A stretch of DNA of 64,000 nt from Oxytricha trifallax (Eukaryota; Ciliophora; Spirotrichea; Sporadotrichida; Oxytrichidae). Under the pieces are notes generated by a model that was not told where the DNA came from, did not search any database, and saw only the letters and a list, made by a program, of their open reading frames with translations. The stretch is taken from the NCBI GenBank assembly GCA_000711775.1, contig ARYC01002602.1:1-64000 (forward strand), written 5' to 3'. A program made the position numbers and the translations under genes. Positions 8,765-20,509 of the stretch are shown in pieces. How positions within the stretch are numbered: position 1 is the stretch's first letter; the number at the start of each line of letters is the position of its first letter.

Positions 8765-11700
8765 TTCAAAATTAAAATCTTTAAAAAGGCAGGCGCAATT
8801 GAACAACGTGAGCAGGATGTGAGCTAACAACAACCAACAAGCCGGAAGGAGGGGGCTGAGAGTGAACATGGACAAGAACGAGTAAGCACAACCAAAGACT
8901 CAGAAATCAATATAAGAATACTTTGAATATTCAAAGAAAGGATTGGCAAATTATCACCAATTAAACCAAAATGTCGAGGGCAATAATAATTATAAAAACT
9001 TAGACAAATTCACTATCGCATTAGACAACAACCATCAACTTCACTTTTTACAACAACAAAGATAAATTGAGGGATGGATAAGAAGGAATGAACGATTTGC
9101 TGAAAAAGTTAGAGAAGCAAGAGGAGAACTAATACCATTAATAGCAAGAGATAAATTGCTGCGTAACATATCGAGCTAAAGATCTGTTTACAGAACTTTA
9201 GGGGACTAAGCTCGAAGTTAAAACAAAATTAAATGATGAGAGAATTATAATTAGACAACCTGACATCATCGGACTTGTTGAAACAAGAATATAGAGAATA
9301 ATAGGTATTAATAGCAAAGATATTACTCAAACCTAGTTGGCAAGGAATGGAGGAGTATTAACACTAAACAGCGGAAAATACGAAATGAAGACCGTCAAGA
9401 CCCTAAGGCAATTCCTAGCATGGAACATTTTAAACGGGGGAGATTCCCACTGCATATTATTATGATATAAATTCTACCTTACAGTAATGAGAAGGTGAAA
9501 GAACTCCAAAACAGAGTTATATTTATGATAAAATCCATTAAATGAAAATGCAAACAACAGAAGATGATTGTTATAGGTGATTTCAACTTCCACTTTGAAG
9601 AAATAGGCAAGAGACTTAAACAGGAAGGACTAAAAGAATCATTACCAGAAGGTGTAGGGACACACTCCAAAGGGAATCAATTGGATTAAATATTCTCAAA
9701 CGTAGAAACAATACATTTGGAATTAGAGCAACTAAGATTGGCAGATCACAGACTGGTCCTGGCAAGACTAAAGATCAATACTAGGACGACGATCAAAGAT
9801 TGATAGACAGAGAGAAAACTCGGAGAATAACCGATGTTAGGAAATAATTCTGGAAAACCTTAATTGAGTAAGGTAAGAAACTGTCATTAGAAGATCTAGA
9901 CTTACCAATAAGAAGATGCTTTGAAGATAAATCAGAAAAAACAAGTTAAAGCAAAAAATTGCTATCAAAAACCTCCATTATGGGCAATAAGATGTATAGG
10001 GAGCGGTAAGAGTAGTGCCTACATGAATGCAAAAGAGTAGTGGAACGAAGCCATCAGAGACATGGAACACTGAGAGAAACGACTTAAGAGAATTCTTCTA
10101 CTTAGTAAAGAGACAACAAAAAACAACAAGCAAACAGATTCAATAAAAGGTTTAACAATAAATGGAGAAAGAATACAACCAGGAGAATAAACCATATAGC
10201 AAATCTGTGAATTCTACTGTGAACTATATAAAGATTAAAGGAGTCAGAATTTAAACATAAAAGTTCACAAAGATACAATCATGACAAATGAAGAAAGCAA
10301 TGGGAAATTATGTGAAATAAATGAAATTGAGAAAGGCATCTTAAACTGCAACTTCAACAAAGCTATTGAACAAGATGGAATTGATTGAGAAATACTGGCT
10401 AAATCAGAAATCCTTGAAAGTGCAGTGTGTTTGAAAATAATCAACTGGATGAATAAAGAGAAGTTTCCCTAATACATAAAGAAGAAAGACTGATACTACT
10501 AAGCAAAAACCTAGGAGAACAAAACCCAGAGATAGGAAATACAAGGCCAATTGTAGTGAACTCCCACATGAGTAAGATCATAGAGAAGGTGATTATCAAT
10601 AAGATCAATGCTGAGAAAAGTCAACTACTATAGACATGGAACTATCAAAGCGGGTTTTAAGGGAATAAGAGCATGCGTATTAACCTAACTAGACTGCTTG
10701 AACATGCGAAAGAATCAAGAAGAAAGAGAGGAGATAGAGAGGCTTACTTCTTCATAGATTTGTAAAAAACATAAGACTCAGCCTGGAAAGACAAGATAAT
10801 GAGCATTTTACAAGAGAGAATCCAGACAAAGAAAGATAGATGTATTGTAGAATTAATTGAAGAATTTTACAAAAATAACAAAATCACGTATGAATGAGAA
10901 GAAGTCTAGGCTAAGAAAGGAGTGGCATAAGGCAGCAGACTTTCCTCGATGCTGATCAGCATATATCTGCTAGACGCAATTTACTCATAAAAGGAATTGA
11001 TGTCATTAGTTAAACAAAGAAAGTTACTGCCTTTTGCTGAAGACCTCGTCATTATCGTAAAAACCAACATTAAAAAGGGTAATAGAAAGTTTAAGGGAAA
11101 TAGAAAAATCCCACAACCTGAAAATCAACGTGAAGAAGATCTAATTTATGAGCGATGCTAAAAACTTTAAAGAAGTAAGCTAATTGGAAGGAATAAGTAA
11201 GGTGGATGAAATTAAAGACCTAGGTCTAAACATTTGCTTAAACCACATCGTTCTTCAAAAGAAAATGGGAAGAAATTAAGAGACAAACACACTTTTATCA
11301 AAACCTTACTAAATAAAACAATTCTACAATATGCGATCCTAGAATGGTAGCTCAAATTAAATCACTTATCATTTACAAATATTTCCTACTCGTAGCATCA
11401 GGGTACATAAAGCTAAAGGAAAACGATAAAATTGAAATTTAACTAAAGAGAATAGCATTCAAGACACACAAATAAACTAATAATAAAATATTGAGGAATG
11501 TTACCTTATTAAAGGAAAGTGGGACAAGCGAAATCATTAATTAATTGGTTCAGAAGAACTTGATATTAACTAACTAACAATAGAAAAGTACTTTTTGAGA
11601 CAATAGCAAAAACTTTAGATAAAAGAGAAGGAAAGGGATCTAAGAAAAAGAAAGAAGCTTTTCTTGACGAAGAATATTATGGATACTATGATGGCAATTA

Positions 11701-12100
11701 GTCAAGAAAGAACATTAGTGAACTACGGTATGAGTCACTATAGCAATGCCCTCTAAACATTTGTAGACGCAAATCATATGAGAAGTTGCTTTTTTATGAA
11801 TGAAGCAGGGGACCTGACTAGGTTTAACAGAGTATTGAACAAACATAGATTGGTTGACTTGGACAATAGAACTAAGTTGAGGTGGAGGTGATAGCAAACA
11901 TGTTATGGCTTTATGACAGAATAAGAGTACTTGAAAGAAATGGGCCCTACCAAAGAATAAAATAACATTTCAGTGAAGAAGTAGAAGAAATAATGACATA
12001 AGAAATCACAAAGTCAAATCTAACAACTTGAATTTTCAAAAATGAGAGTAAATAAGAATGAGATATAAAATGCGAGAAATAATAAGAATTTTAATTAAAA
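8765..12100 (+). mobile_element. LINE (non-LTR retrotransposon) copy A, endonuclease-RT part
   Basis: The body contains an AP-type endonuclease followed by a reverse transcriptase (described separately). The block ttcaaaattaaaatcttt occurs at its start (about 8765) and again at about 12103, right where the next ORF1-like region begins. This marks either a unit boundary or an internal spacer of a longer element. No target duplication could be identified. Confidence 0.75.
8850..12050 (+). pseudogene. LINE endonuclease-reverse transcriptase polyprotein, decayed
   Basis: With TAA/TAG as Gln the frame gives, in order, a Gln-rich start (KTQKSIQEYFEYSKKG), an EEP endonuclease with GLVETRIQRIIG (about 9270) and GDFNFHFEEIGKRLKQEG (9577-9630), and ADHRLVLARLK as the His-Asp end motif. 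The RT follows, with NTRPIVVNSHMSKIIEKVI, motif A FFIDLQKT (about 10750), GVAQGSRLSSM (about 10920) and FAEDLVII (about 11030) where FADD is expected. The changed catalytic Asp pair and several frame breaks show it is inactive. The 3' part reads AISQERTLVNYGMSHYSNAL and is shared with the copy near 32.9 kb. Confidence 0.8.
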
Positions 12101-12164
12101 TTCAAAATTAAAATCTTTAAAAGAGAGAATCCTATAATTAAAAGATTAAGGAAATCTTATTTCA

Positions 12165-15025
12165 AGATGGAAGAATAAAAAGAAAAATCACATCATCAGA
12201 AATTTAATCAAAGTTAGAGCAGCCGGGTGAGTGAGCACAGAGAAAACAACGGTAGAAAGAAGGAATATATTTGGTAAAAAGTGAAGGAAATCAGGTATGA
12301 CCATAAAGATAGGAGTAAGGACTAAGAAGCTCTTGGAGTGAGAGAAGACAGAAGCTAGAAAGTCCCATTGAGCAAACAAATGGGATTCAAAAGTAGACAA
12401 AAGATTGGACAATCGAACCCAAGAAAGAAAATCAATCAGTCAAAATAGAAAATTAATTCGAAATATGGAAAACTTTTAGAAATAAAGAAATATATAAGCA
12501 ACCTTCTTGAATAAATTAAAAAATATTAAAATAGATAAATATTTTATTAATTTTAAGACTATATGTACTTTGTTACGATTTACAAAAGTTATTGTTTTTA
12601 TTACTTAATCCCATTCTTAATAAAGATATTATTAATTATTATGAAATAAAAAAATTATTTAAATCATTTAAATTAAAATTATATGATCTTTTGACAATTA
12701 TCTAGTTTGATTTATGTCAGTTGTTAGAAATGAGTTTTTATAAATAAATTTCTATTAAAAGTATCAAAATTTAAAAACTAGAAATATATTATGCATAAAA
12801 TTGTGAATTATTAAATTTATAATTTTATTGAATAAATCTTATTTGATAGTTATAGGGAACTTATATAATATATATCATACATTCTGAATTAATTTATATT
12901 TTAATTTTATTTAAATATATTAATATAAATACTGGGACCAGTAGTAAAAATATATGACTTTTTCTCCAATATAAATAAATTAAATTAAACAAATTTCTAA
13001 TAAATAATTATAAATATTTTATCATCAGCATTTATTTATTTTTCTTTGTATTTAAGAATTTAACAATTCACGATTCTTACAGTGTTTTGACTGAATGAGA
13101 CGCAGCCTTGGAGAACATCACATAACAGGCACGAAGATGGCTCAGCTTGTGTACAAGCAGATTAGATGAAGCTCAAGAACCTGATAGACCTTTCGGAAGT
13201 CACATGTTATGGTTTTGACAAGATCATACATGCGAGAAGGTGTGGTCTATACAAATCACAAGAATGGTAGTAATAGTTTGCTGCCCGAGCACTAGAAGCA
13301 AAATAGAGAAAGCTCTTGTCAGAAGAATCGAGGACAAGGAAAAGGCGAGAAGAAAAGGGATGAGAGAATGGGAATTGTGGTCAGAAAACAACAGAATCAT
13401 TGGAGAGAGATCAACGAAAAATGGCAACACGAGGACATGATACATGGAAGAAACTTTTAAGAAGAAACGAAGGAGGTGTGTCTGAGATTAATAGAAGAAG
13501 CTCAATTCTGTGAGTAAAAGATATCGAGGATGATTTCACCCCCAATAGTCATGAACGACAAGAGAGTAATACATATTGAAAAACATATTGGGGCAACGAA
13601 CTGGAAAATAGAAAACAGTTGATTCTGGAGAGAATCCTAGGATGTTAAAAGCGTGATCATTCCAATTAGTTGACAGAGCATCTTGAGGAACTGCATGAAC
13701 TGGGTGGTGTTAAAAATTGACAAAGACGCAGGACAAGTAGAGGTTTCTACGATACAAGAAAGGAAATAGGGAGTCTTGCAATAACTCAAAAAATACCTGG
13801 ACCAAATAAACCAAATGATAATTGAAATCATAGGGAAAGAGTATACTGTGCAGGGAAAATAGAATGTAGTCCAGAGATCAATTAGGTGAAAGACCCGGAA
13901 GATTAAGGACTAATAATAATTCTGATAAAGAGTAAATTTTGATACAATTTCCAGAAATTATTAAATAAACTACAATTTATACACGCTATTTTATTATTAA
14001 TTACGATTAAATATATTAAAATGGCACGTATCTCGAAATCGATAAAATTTTGAGATACGTACCAAATAAATCAATTAATTTATTTACATTAGTATATAGT
14101 CCATAAAAATGAAATCAAGTTTTAATAATATTGAACTTCAAAAATTAATATAATTAGAGTTTTAAAATATTATTAAATGTTTGATAGATTATAGCATAAC
14201 ATTTTAAAATTCTTAATTTAATTTAAATAATTTATGTGTTAAACAAGGATATAAAAATTTTATTATTTTTGAAGTACAATATTATTAAAACTAAATTTCA
14301 TTTTTATGGACTATATACTAATGTGAATAATTTAATTGATTTATTAGGCACGTATCTCAAAATTTTATCGATTTCGAGATACGTCACATTTTAATATTTA
14401 TATAATCGTAATTAATAATAAAATAGCATGTATAAATTGTAGATTATTAAATAATTTCTAGAAATTGTATCAAACAAAATATACTCAATGAATCACCTCG
14501 CGTTGGAACTTAAAGGAGAACCAATATTCCAAACAGTTTCATAGGACTCGATAAAGATGTAGAGATACTTTCTATTATTTAATCTGGAGGTCGGCTACTT
14601 GAGAATGGAGATTGGGAAATCAGGTATAACTATACAAGAGAAAGACTTGGAGCAGATCACAAATAAGAGAAACGAAACACTATGACAGGAAGAAGAGAAC
14701 AGATCGCAGCAAACTTACCTCAATACTTAAGTGGACACATGGGATGAGCTAGTCCTAAATAACGCAAACTAATCTCAAATTGAGCTTTACAAGGGGGAGC
14801 AAGAAGGGAACCTCAGCGAAATAGAAGAGAACACAGCTGAAGTAGAGAATTACCTTTTCACTTAAAAATAGAACAACGATAAGAGAGTTGGAAATGAAAA
14901 AATCAGACCAACACTCATGTAGAATACAATTCTAAATTAGGCAACCAACATAACAGCAGTTGAGACAACAAATAAGATTGATGCAGGAGAAAAAAACAAA
15001 AATTGAATGAGAAAAAGGGAGGACA
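12165..15025 (+). pseudogene. LINE ORF1-like region, copy B, broken by two insertions
   Basis: The ORF1-like protein starts at ATG 12165 (MEEQKEKSHHQKFNQS) and continues to PLSKQMGFKSRQKIGQSNP near 12400. It resumes at about 13080 after some 600 bp of AT-rich DNA, with KALVRRIEDKEKARRKGM and MREWELWSENN. It is interrupted again by the palindrome at 13938-14474, and finishes with VDTWDELVLNNANQSQIEL and AEVENYLFTQKQNNDKRVGN near 14730-14900. The same three blocks recur at 33.4-34.8 kb (plus), 36.0-36.4 kb (minus) and 52.1-53.2 kb (minus). It is charged and Gln-rich with no recognisable zinc knuckle, so it is called ORF1-like from its position in LINE remains. Confidence 0.6.
13938..14474. mobile_element. 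Long palindromic foldback (MITE-like) element, 537 bp
   Basis: The ends are inverted copies (tttgatacaatttccagaa against ttctagaaattgtatcaaa), and the arms stay complementary for about 200 nt each around a loop of roughly 120 nt. Each arm also contains a smaller palindrome (cgtatctcgaaatcgat...ttttgagatacg). It sits inside the ORF1-like region, between KDPED...GL and the downstream block, so it inserted into a LINE copy. No coding capacity. Confidence 0.8.
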
Positions 15026-15445
15026 GGAAAGTAAATAATAATTAATGATAATTTTAAGGACTTACAATTCACAAATTATAACTCAATCGTGATTTGAAAA
15101 TTTTAATTTACCTTCAGTTATTATATATCTATCTCTAACCATGTTTATTTCAATATTTATTTAAAATTAATTTAATGTGATGATTTCTTATAATAACTCA
15201 TAAAACAGCTTTTCTATCTTCAAAATATACTACTTTTTAGCTTTTTCTCAATGCTTCACGTTAATTTCTTGTATTAAACTTTCTATTAGTGCAATGTGTT
15301 TATTATTGCTGAGTTTAAATAAACTTTGGTATCTCAATTTTTAGTGTTGGTAAACTCCACTTAATATAAAGTTTTGATATATTTTATGTTGAAATTTAAT
15401 GCGAATTATAAAACATTATAAACTTGTTTTCTTCAATAATGGTCT

Positions 15446-15818
15446 ATGCTGTCGGAAGCTGTCAAGGAATTTGAGAATACTTAAGTGTTTAAAGATCTGC
15501 TTCAGTTTCTATTAGTTATCCCCATTATCATCCGTTTTTATCGAACCATCAACTTGATCATTACTATTGGCGACTAGGTGTTTAAATAATTGTCTTCTTT
15601 CGAAAGTTTTTGATTATTGTACTTGCGAGCACAACTGCACTTATCTTTATTAAGTAAAGCGTGAAAATTACCTAGCTAATATAAGCTATCCTTTTGCCTT
15701 CCTCTTAGTACGTAATAATATATGGGTAATTTAGCAATTATACTTTACCAATTTTACTCAGAGTCAATTTAAGAATGTGATATCGCAAAACTGCTTCCTT
15801 AAACTTATTACCATGTGA
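15446..15818 (+). CDS. Hypothetical membrane-associated gene segment with a T-tract frame slip
   Basis: ATG at 15446 starts MLSEAVKEFENTQVFKDLL and runs straight into a hydrophobic segment (QFLLVIPIIIRFYRTINLII) that would span a membrane. TGA comes at 15611. Adjusting one base in the T5 tract at 15607-15611 continues as FDYCTCEHNCTYLYQVKRE and on to TGA at 15816, giving about 123 residues. The slip could be a homopolymer error, a mutation, or a sign of decay. Family not recognised. Confidence 0.4.
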
Positions 15819-16054
15819 GATGAACAATTAGTGAACTTGAGAAATAGATATTATGACAAAAAATAAATTAAGATGCTTATTGTTATATTTATAGATAAAA
15901 AGGTATTGCAATTCAAAACGGCAGTTTAAATATAATTTAAATTCTTATTTACTTTATATACTTATTAAAAATGTAAACAAACATTGTTTATACAAAAATA
16001 AATACGGTAATCTTATATGAAAGAGTACCGTTTGCTTTAGCAAGCTATCAACTC

Positions 16055-16300
16055 AATATGATGAAACTGTAAGTCATTCAATTACTTTATGAGAGTTTGC
16101 AAATCAATTGCTCTTTATTGCCTATAAGCAAATACTCTGCGTTTAACTGGCCTAAGCTTTCAATACTAGACTGATTTGCTTGTAGGAATAGAATATTTGC
16201 TACTCCTCGTTTGGATTTCTAGTATTTAATCTAAATTTAAGCTATGCACTCCTTCTACAACTCTAAATTCTTTATTTAATGTAGTGAATTCATTTATTAA
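16055..16300 (-). other. Reverse-strand coding-like fragment
   Basis: In the ciliate code the reverse strand reads KRGVANILFLQANQSSIESL then NAEYLLIGNKEQLICKLSQ before TGA. It looks like part of a helical, possibly leucine-rich-repeat protein but is too short to classify. It may be a stray gene segment. Confidence 0.25.
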
Positions 16301-17095
16301 TGTATCATATTTAAATGTTTAACTTTTACAATTTCCTTAAATTTTATTTATTTATTATATAATAAACTATAGTGTATAGATAGTTTTTATTTTATTGATA
16401 AGTCAACAAAATAATTATCAATCATCTTTTTTATATGTATACTCTACTTATACTAATGAAGATTATTATTAACTTTAAGAAGCATTTTTAATTAATTTTA
16501 TTTCAAAATTTATCCCTTAAGTAGCATCATATGATTGACTCCATATCTTTAAAACATTGAGATCTAATATTCAGCTTCTTCAAACAGATTCGTCTTGCTT
16601 CTGTGATTTCTTCATGAAGCCTTCTCTCTGCTTAAATCTTATAATTGTTTTAGTTATTTTCAAATTCTTGATGTGTTACCTTCAATTTGGATGTAATTTT
16701 GTTGCAGGTTTGTCATTGATTGGTTGGTTACTTCTTTTAAATTCTTTCGAGAATTAAATAAAAGAACTTATTATATTATAATAATTAGTTATGTTAAAAT
16801 TAAATAAGGCAGATTAATTTCAAATAAATATATTGTTAGACCTATATTTCTTTATTAGATCAGAGTTTTAATCCAATATCTATAATTTATTTTAAACTAC
16901 TTGATTAATTACAACTTTGAATTAGATATTGCACTTCCCAATCATCTTTCATCATTCTTTTATTCAAGTATTCTATTGCAAATATGAGAAATTTTCACTC
17001 AAATTATCATTTATTTGTAAAAATTTATAATTAAAAACTATATAATTTCTTAAATAATTTATATTTTAAAATATTCATAGAAATAATTAATTTAC

Positions 17096-18150
17096 AAAAT
17101 TTAAATTAAGGAAATTAAAAGATGGGAAGGAATGAATGAGAGTAAACAGCCAAGAGGGAAGCTACCAGAATATGCCGATGAAAAGAATCAATTCAAGAAC
17201 GAGAAGAAGCAGAAATCGCTGAGAGATTACTTTAAGTATTCAAGGAAGAGCCAACATAGCCAGACCTAAATATTCCCAAGAAACTTACCACTTGATAATG
17301 GCCGTTACCTCTAATTTTACCAACTAATGAGAGAAGTTGAGGGCTAGGTAAAAAGGAATGAAAGATTTGCAGAAAGCTACAGTAGTAAGTTAAGAATACA
17401 GACAATCAGCAACAAAAGACAAATTCCCTCCAAAACTTTTGAACTAAGTATCTGCATCCAAAATGTAAGGGGACTTAACTCTAAGTTTAAATAAGATCAG
17501 ATGATGAGAGAAATTGAATTAAAAACACTATACTTTATTGGACTTATTGAAACTAGACTGCAAAGAATAATAGGGCTTAACAATAAAAACATAACGTTAA
17601 CTCAGTTAGCCAGGAATGGCGGCATGCTAGCACTAAATGGTGCTAGATTACAAATGAAAACGATCAAAACATTGAGACAATTTGTGACTTGGAATATTCT
17701 AGACATGGAGGGACTCCCACTGCACATTTTTACAGTATATATACCTCCTTATTGGAATGAGGAAGTCAAGGAACTTTAGTACATACTAATGTATACGATA
17801 AGATCGTTGAAACTGAAGTGCAAAATCCAAAGAATCATAGTGATGGGAGATTATAATTATCACATAAAGGAGCTAAGCAAAAGACTTGAGAAAGAAGGGT
17901 TAAAAGAGTCGATTCCATAAGGAGTAGAAACTCATACAAAAAGAAATCAACTAGAATAAATTTTCTCAAATGTGGAAACAATTAGCTGGAAACCGATAAA
18001 CTTAGATTAAAAGATCACAAGAAATTCTAAGCAAGACTAAGAAAACAATATCAAGAAAATGACTTAAAGCTAACAGATAAAGAAAAGGGTTATAGAATAT
18101 CAGATATTAGGAAATAATGCTGCAAGACATTCATCGTGAGGGAAAGAGAT
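17096..18150 (+). pseudogene. LINE copy C, endonuclease domain only
   Basis: Homologous to the first third of copy A but better preserved: KSLRDYFKYSRKSQ, LSICIQNVRGLNSKF (typical endonuclease start), GLIETRLQRIIGLNNKN, ARNGGMLALNGARLQMKTIK and TVYIPPYWNEEVKEL. MGDYNYHIKELSKRLEKEG and HTKRNQLEQIFSNVE follow. The Glu of ETR and the Asp/Asn of GDYN are retained. It stops near 18150 before any RT motif, so it is truncated. Its upstream junction (aaatttaaattaaggaaat, 17097-17115) recurs at 33344-33362 just ahead of another LINE segment. Confidence 0.8.
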
Positions 18151-18235
18151 TGACAGAAAAATATTTGGACAATCACTGATTTATAAATCAGTTAAAATTC
18201 ATGGAGTTTTATTTTTAGGAATTATAATAAAATTT

Positions 18236-18300
18236 TAGCTTCATCTCCAACTTTCAAAATGTTGCCGATGCATTGCCATCTTTTAAAATGTTGGCGATGA
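18236..18300. repeat. Double palindromic hairpin, TTTTAAAATG-centred
   Basis: Two adjacent imperfect palindromes built around CAAAATGTTG and TTTTAAAATGTTGGCGATG, flanked by cttcatc and gatgaa. The same pattern occurs singly at 32492-32530 and as the tips of the element at 59731-60131. Confidence 0.5.
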
Positions 18301-18309
18301 AACTTTAAA

Positions 18310-18736
18310 ATATATAATTAAATTTAGTATAGTTATTTTAACAAAACTTATATTTGATTAATCAATGTATTAATACTTATATATAAGAGTACAGTTTAAT
18401 GAACAAAATAGCTAATGTGACAAATATTTATATAAAGTTTTAACATAAATAATCTTATAAATTATGAATCCTGTGTTCCTTTTTAAATTTTCCTATGATT
18501 CTATATAGATTTAAGCAGTGCCAAAAAGAGATAGAAACATTTTCTAAATAACCCTTAATTTGAGCATTTTGTGGATAGTATATTATCTTTATACAAAACT
18601 CATGAATCCAATAAATAATAAATGAAAAGTTTAGAAATCTAATCGTAAATAGGTAGAATTTTTGAGAGTAGAGTAATAATTATGATTAAATATTTAAATG
18701 CAAAACTTAATGCTAAGAGATTTGAAGGAATTAATT
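18310..18736. other. AT-rich spacer downstream of the methyltransferase gene
   Basis: No gene or repeat recognised. The adjacent reverse-strand gene ends at 18737. Confidence 0.4.
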
Positions 18737-20150
18737 TCATATCTAATTTCCAACAGATACAACTCCATTCCTAAGATTGTGACCCTTCGCAAATATTTCT
18801 AGCATGAATCCACCAGGCCAGAGACTTTCAGCAGGGGTATACTGTTCATCAGGCTTTTTAGATGCCTCTCTAACAGGTGCTACAGCAACATTGGGGACTT
18901 TAAAACCTTCTTTTCTAATCTTATAATTTCCCTTTCCAAAAATATATGCCTTTTCAAATGTACGTCTAGTTGCATAACCATTTCCAGATCTTACTAATTC
19001 ATTTTGAGTTATTTTTGTCTATAAAAACTCGTCAATAAAACTACAAATTAGATAATTATAATTAATAAATAACTTACTTATATCCTAGTTTAAGCATTTC
19101 TGTCATCGCTGTTTACATTTTCTCATTCACGACCCACATAATTACAAAGCCATTCTTTTAAAGTTCATTAAATGGAATTTAGAATATTTATTAGTCTGTT
19201 AGCAAGTAGTATGATGGTTTGAATCCTTTTACTGCATTTTCATCAAAATTGTTCCATGGTGGGTCTATAATGATCACATCAAAAAGTCTTCCTCCAAATG
19301 TTTCTGTGCCGATATCAATTCTCTCCAAACTTCCATGTGATTTACGTCTACCACATAAGTTATTGATTTTCTATTATAAAGTTGTTGCAATATTTATAGT
19401 CCATCATTTTGAATTTTGCTAAGTGTTGGCTCCCCTATTCTACATTTTAGTTTTAATGAATTGAAGTTTAATTTTCTCTTAATTGATATTTTAGTGATGA
19501 GGTACCAGCCTTAATATATTCTAATGCCTTTGTATCCCTAGGTTATCTTGCTAAACTAATTGAAAGAGACATTTATTTGCATATTAACATAGTATTCAGC
19601 TTAAAATTCTTATATCGTCTTCGATAATTGGCATTTTAAATTGTTCTGGATTATCTTTAATTCTGTTTTTGTCTTCTGAAACTTTGATGTATGGATTGTA
19701 CATATTACCAGGCAAAATTTAGTGTAAGAATTACATGATCTCTGGGAATGGTTCAACTTTTACTGGTATGGATCAGTCTACAGATCATCTAAATACTATT
19801 AATATTTATTTTGCATATATTATTTTATAAATTCCTCACTTGAGTTTTAATCGTTAATCTCCATATTTTTCTGTTGTTATTGAACTTGTTGCTAATTTTA
19901 GTTTTCTTCTGCATTTTTGATTTCTTCTTATTTTATAATTTATTTTTAATTAATTACCATCTAGAAATTCTCCTCAAATATTTCTTAATGAGAATTTTCT
20001 TGGATATCGTTGGGTAATTTAGCTCTTTACATGCTTAGTCAACTGATAAATTGAACTTGAAATTCTTAGTTTAGTATTTTAACATAATCTACAATTTCCT
20101 GATCAGTAATAAAGTCAAACTTAGTGTAGTCTTAACCTGTCTAAATGACC
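18737..20150 (-). CDS. MT-A70 family adenine methyltransferase (MTA1-like)
   Basis: The core reads FDVIIIDPPWNNFDENAVKG; DPPW (19254-19265) is the catalytic motif of MT-A70 enzymes, which transfer methyl from S-adenosylmethionine to N6 of adenine in RNA or DNA. It continues with NGFVIMWVVNEKM, a 37-nt GTAAGT...TAG intron (19041-19077), then GYATRRTFEKAYIFGKGN and WPGGFMLEIFAKGHNLRNGV, ending VSVGNQI-TGA at 18737. Upstream, PFPEIMQFLHQILPGNMYNP and RQPRDTKALEYIKAGTSS belong to it. They join the core only if a 22-nt segment between AACTT repeats (19357-19383), and probably a 20-nt segment between ATA repeats near 19600, are removed. The N-terminus (Gln-rich, about 19850-20150) is in another frame and unresolved. 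Ciliate MTA1 is known to act in DNA 6mA; which paralogue this is I cannot say. Confidence 0.8.
19357..19378 (-). other. Candidate 22-nt IES with AACTT pointer
   Basis: On the coding strand the segment lies between two AACTT copies (plus-strand 19357-19361 and 19379-19383). Removing one copy and the AT-rich spacer joins KFKMMDYKYCNN to LCGRRKSHGSLERID in one frame. Leaving it in shifts the frame just before the catalytic domain. Size, AT content and pointer length are typical of hypotrich IESs. Slippage in a pseudogene is the alternative. Confidence 0.6.
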
Positions 20151-20509
20151 ATATAAGACAAATGATTGAATTTCTGAACAGTTTATAATGTAGTTTCATT
20201 TGGGATTGAAAGGTGGTGTTTTGAATCGTGCCGTTTCTTGTTTTTATAGATTAAAAAAGCATGTATATATTTTTTGGCTGTGTGACAAAGGAGGCACAGT
20301 ATTTTTGCTGTGTGAAGGGGTCTTTTGTTTTTTTTTCTGCTCGATTAACTTCTTTTCTTAAACTTCTTGCTTGGGAAAATTTTAATATTAGTTAATTCTT
20401 GAAGGTTGATTTTCGCTTAAATAGTTTTTTCTTACCATTAAAGAACTTGAATATTTGATTTGATATTTAGAGATTTTCTCATTTTCAAATATTATTTTTT
20501 CCATTTCTA

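Noticed and set aside
11715..12412. Reverse-strand frames at 11715-11897 and 12188-12412
   Set aside because: Antisense to LINE coding sequence that is conserved at other loci.
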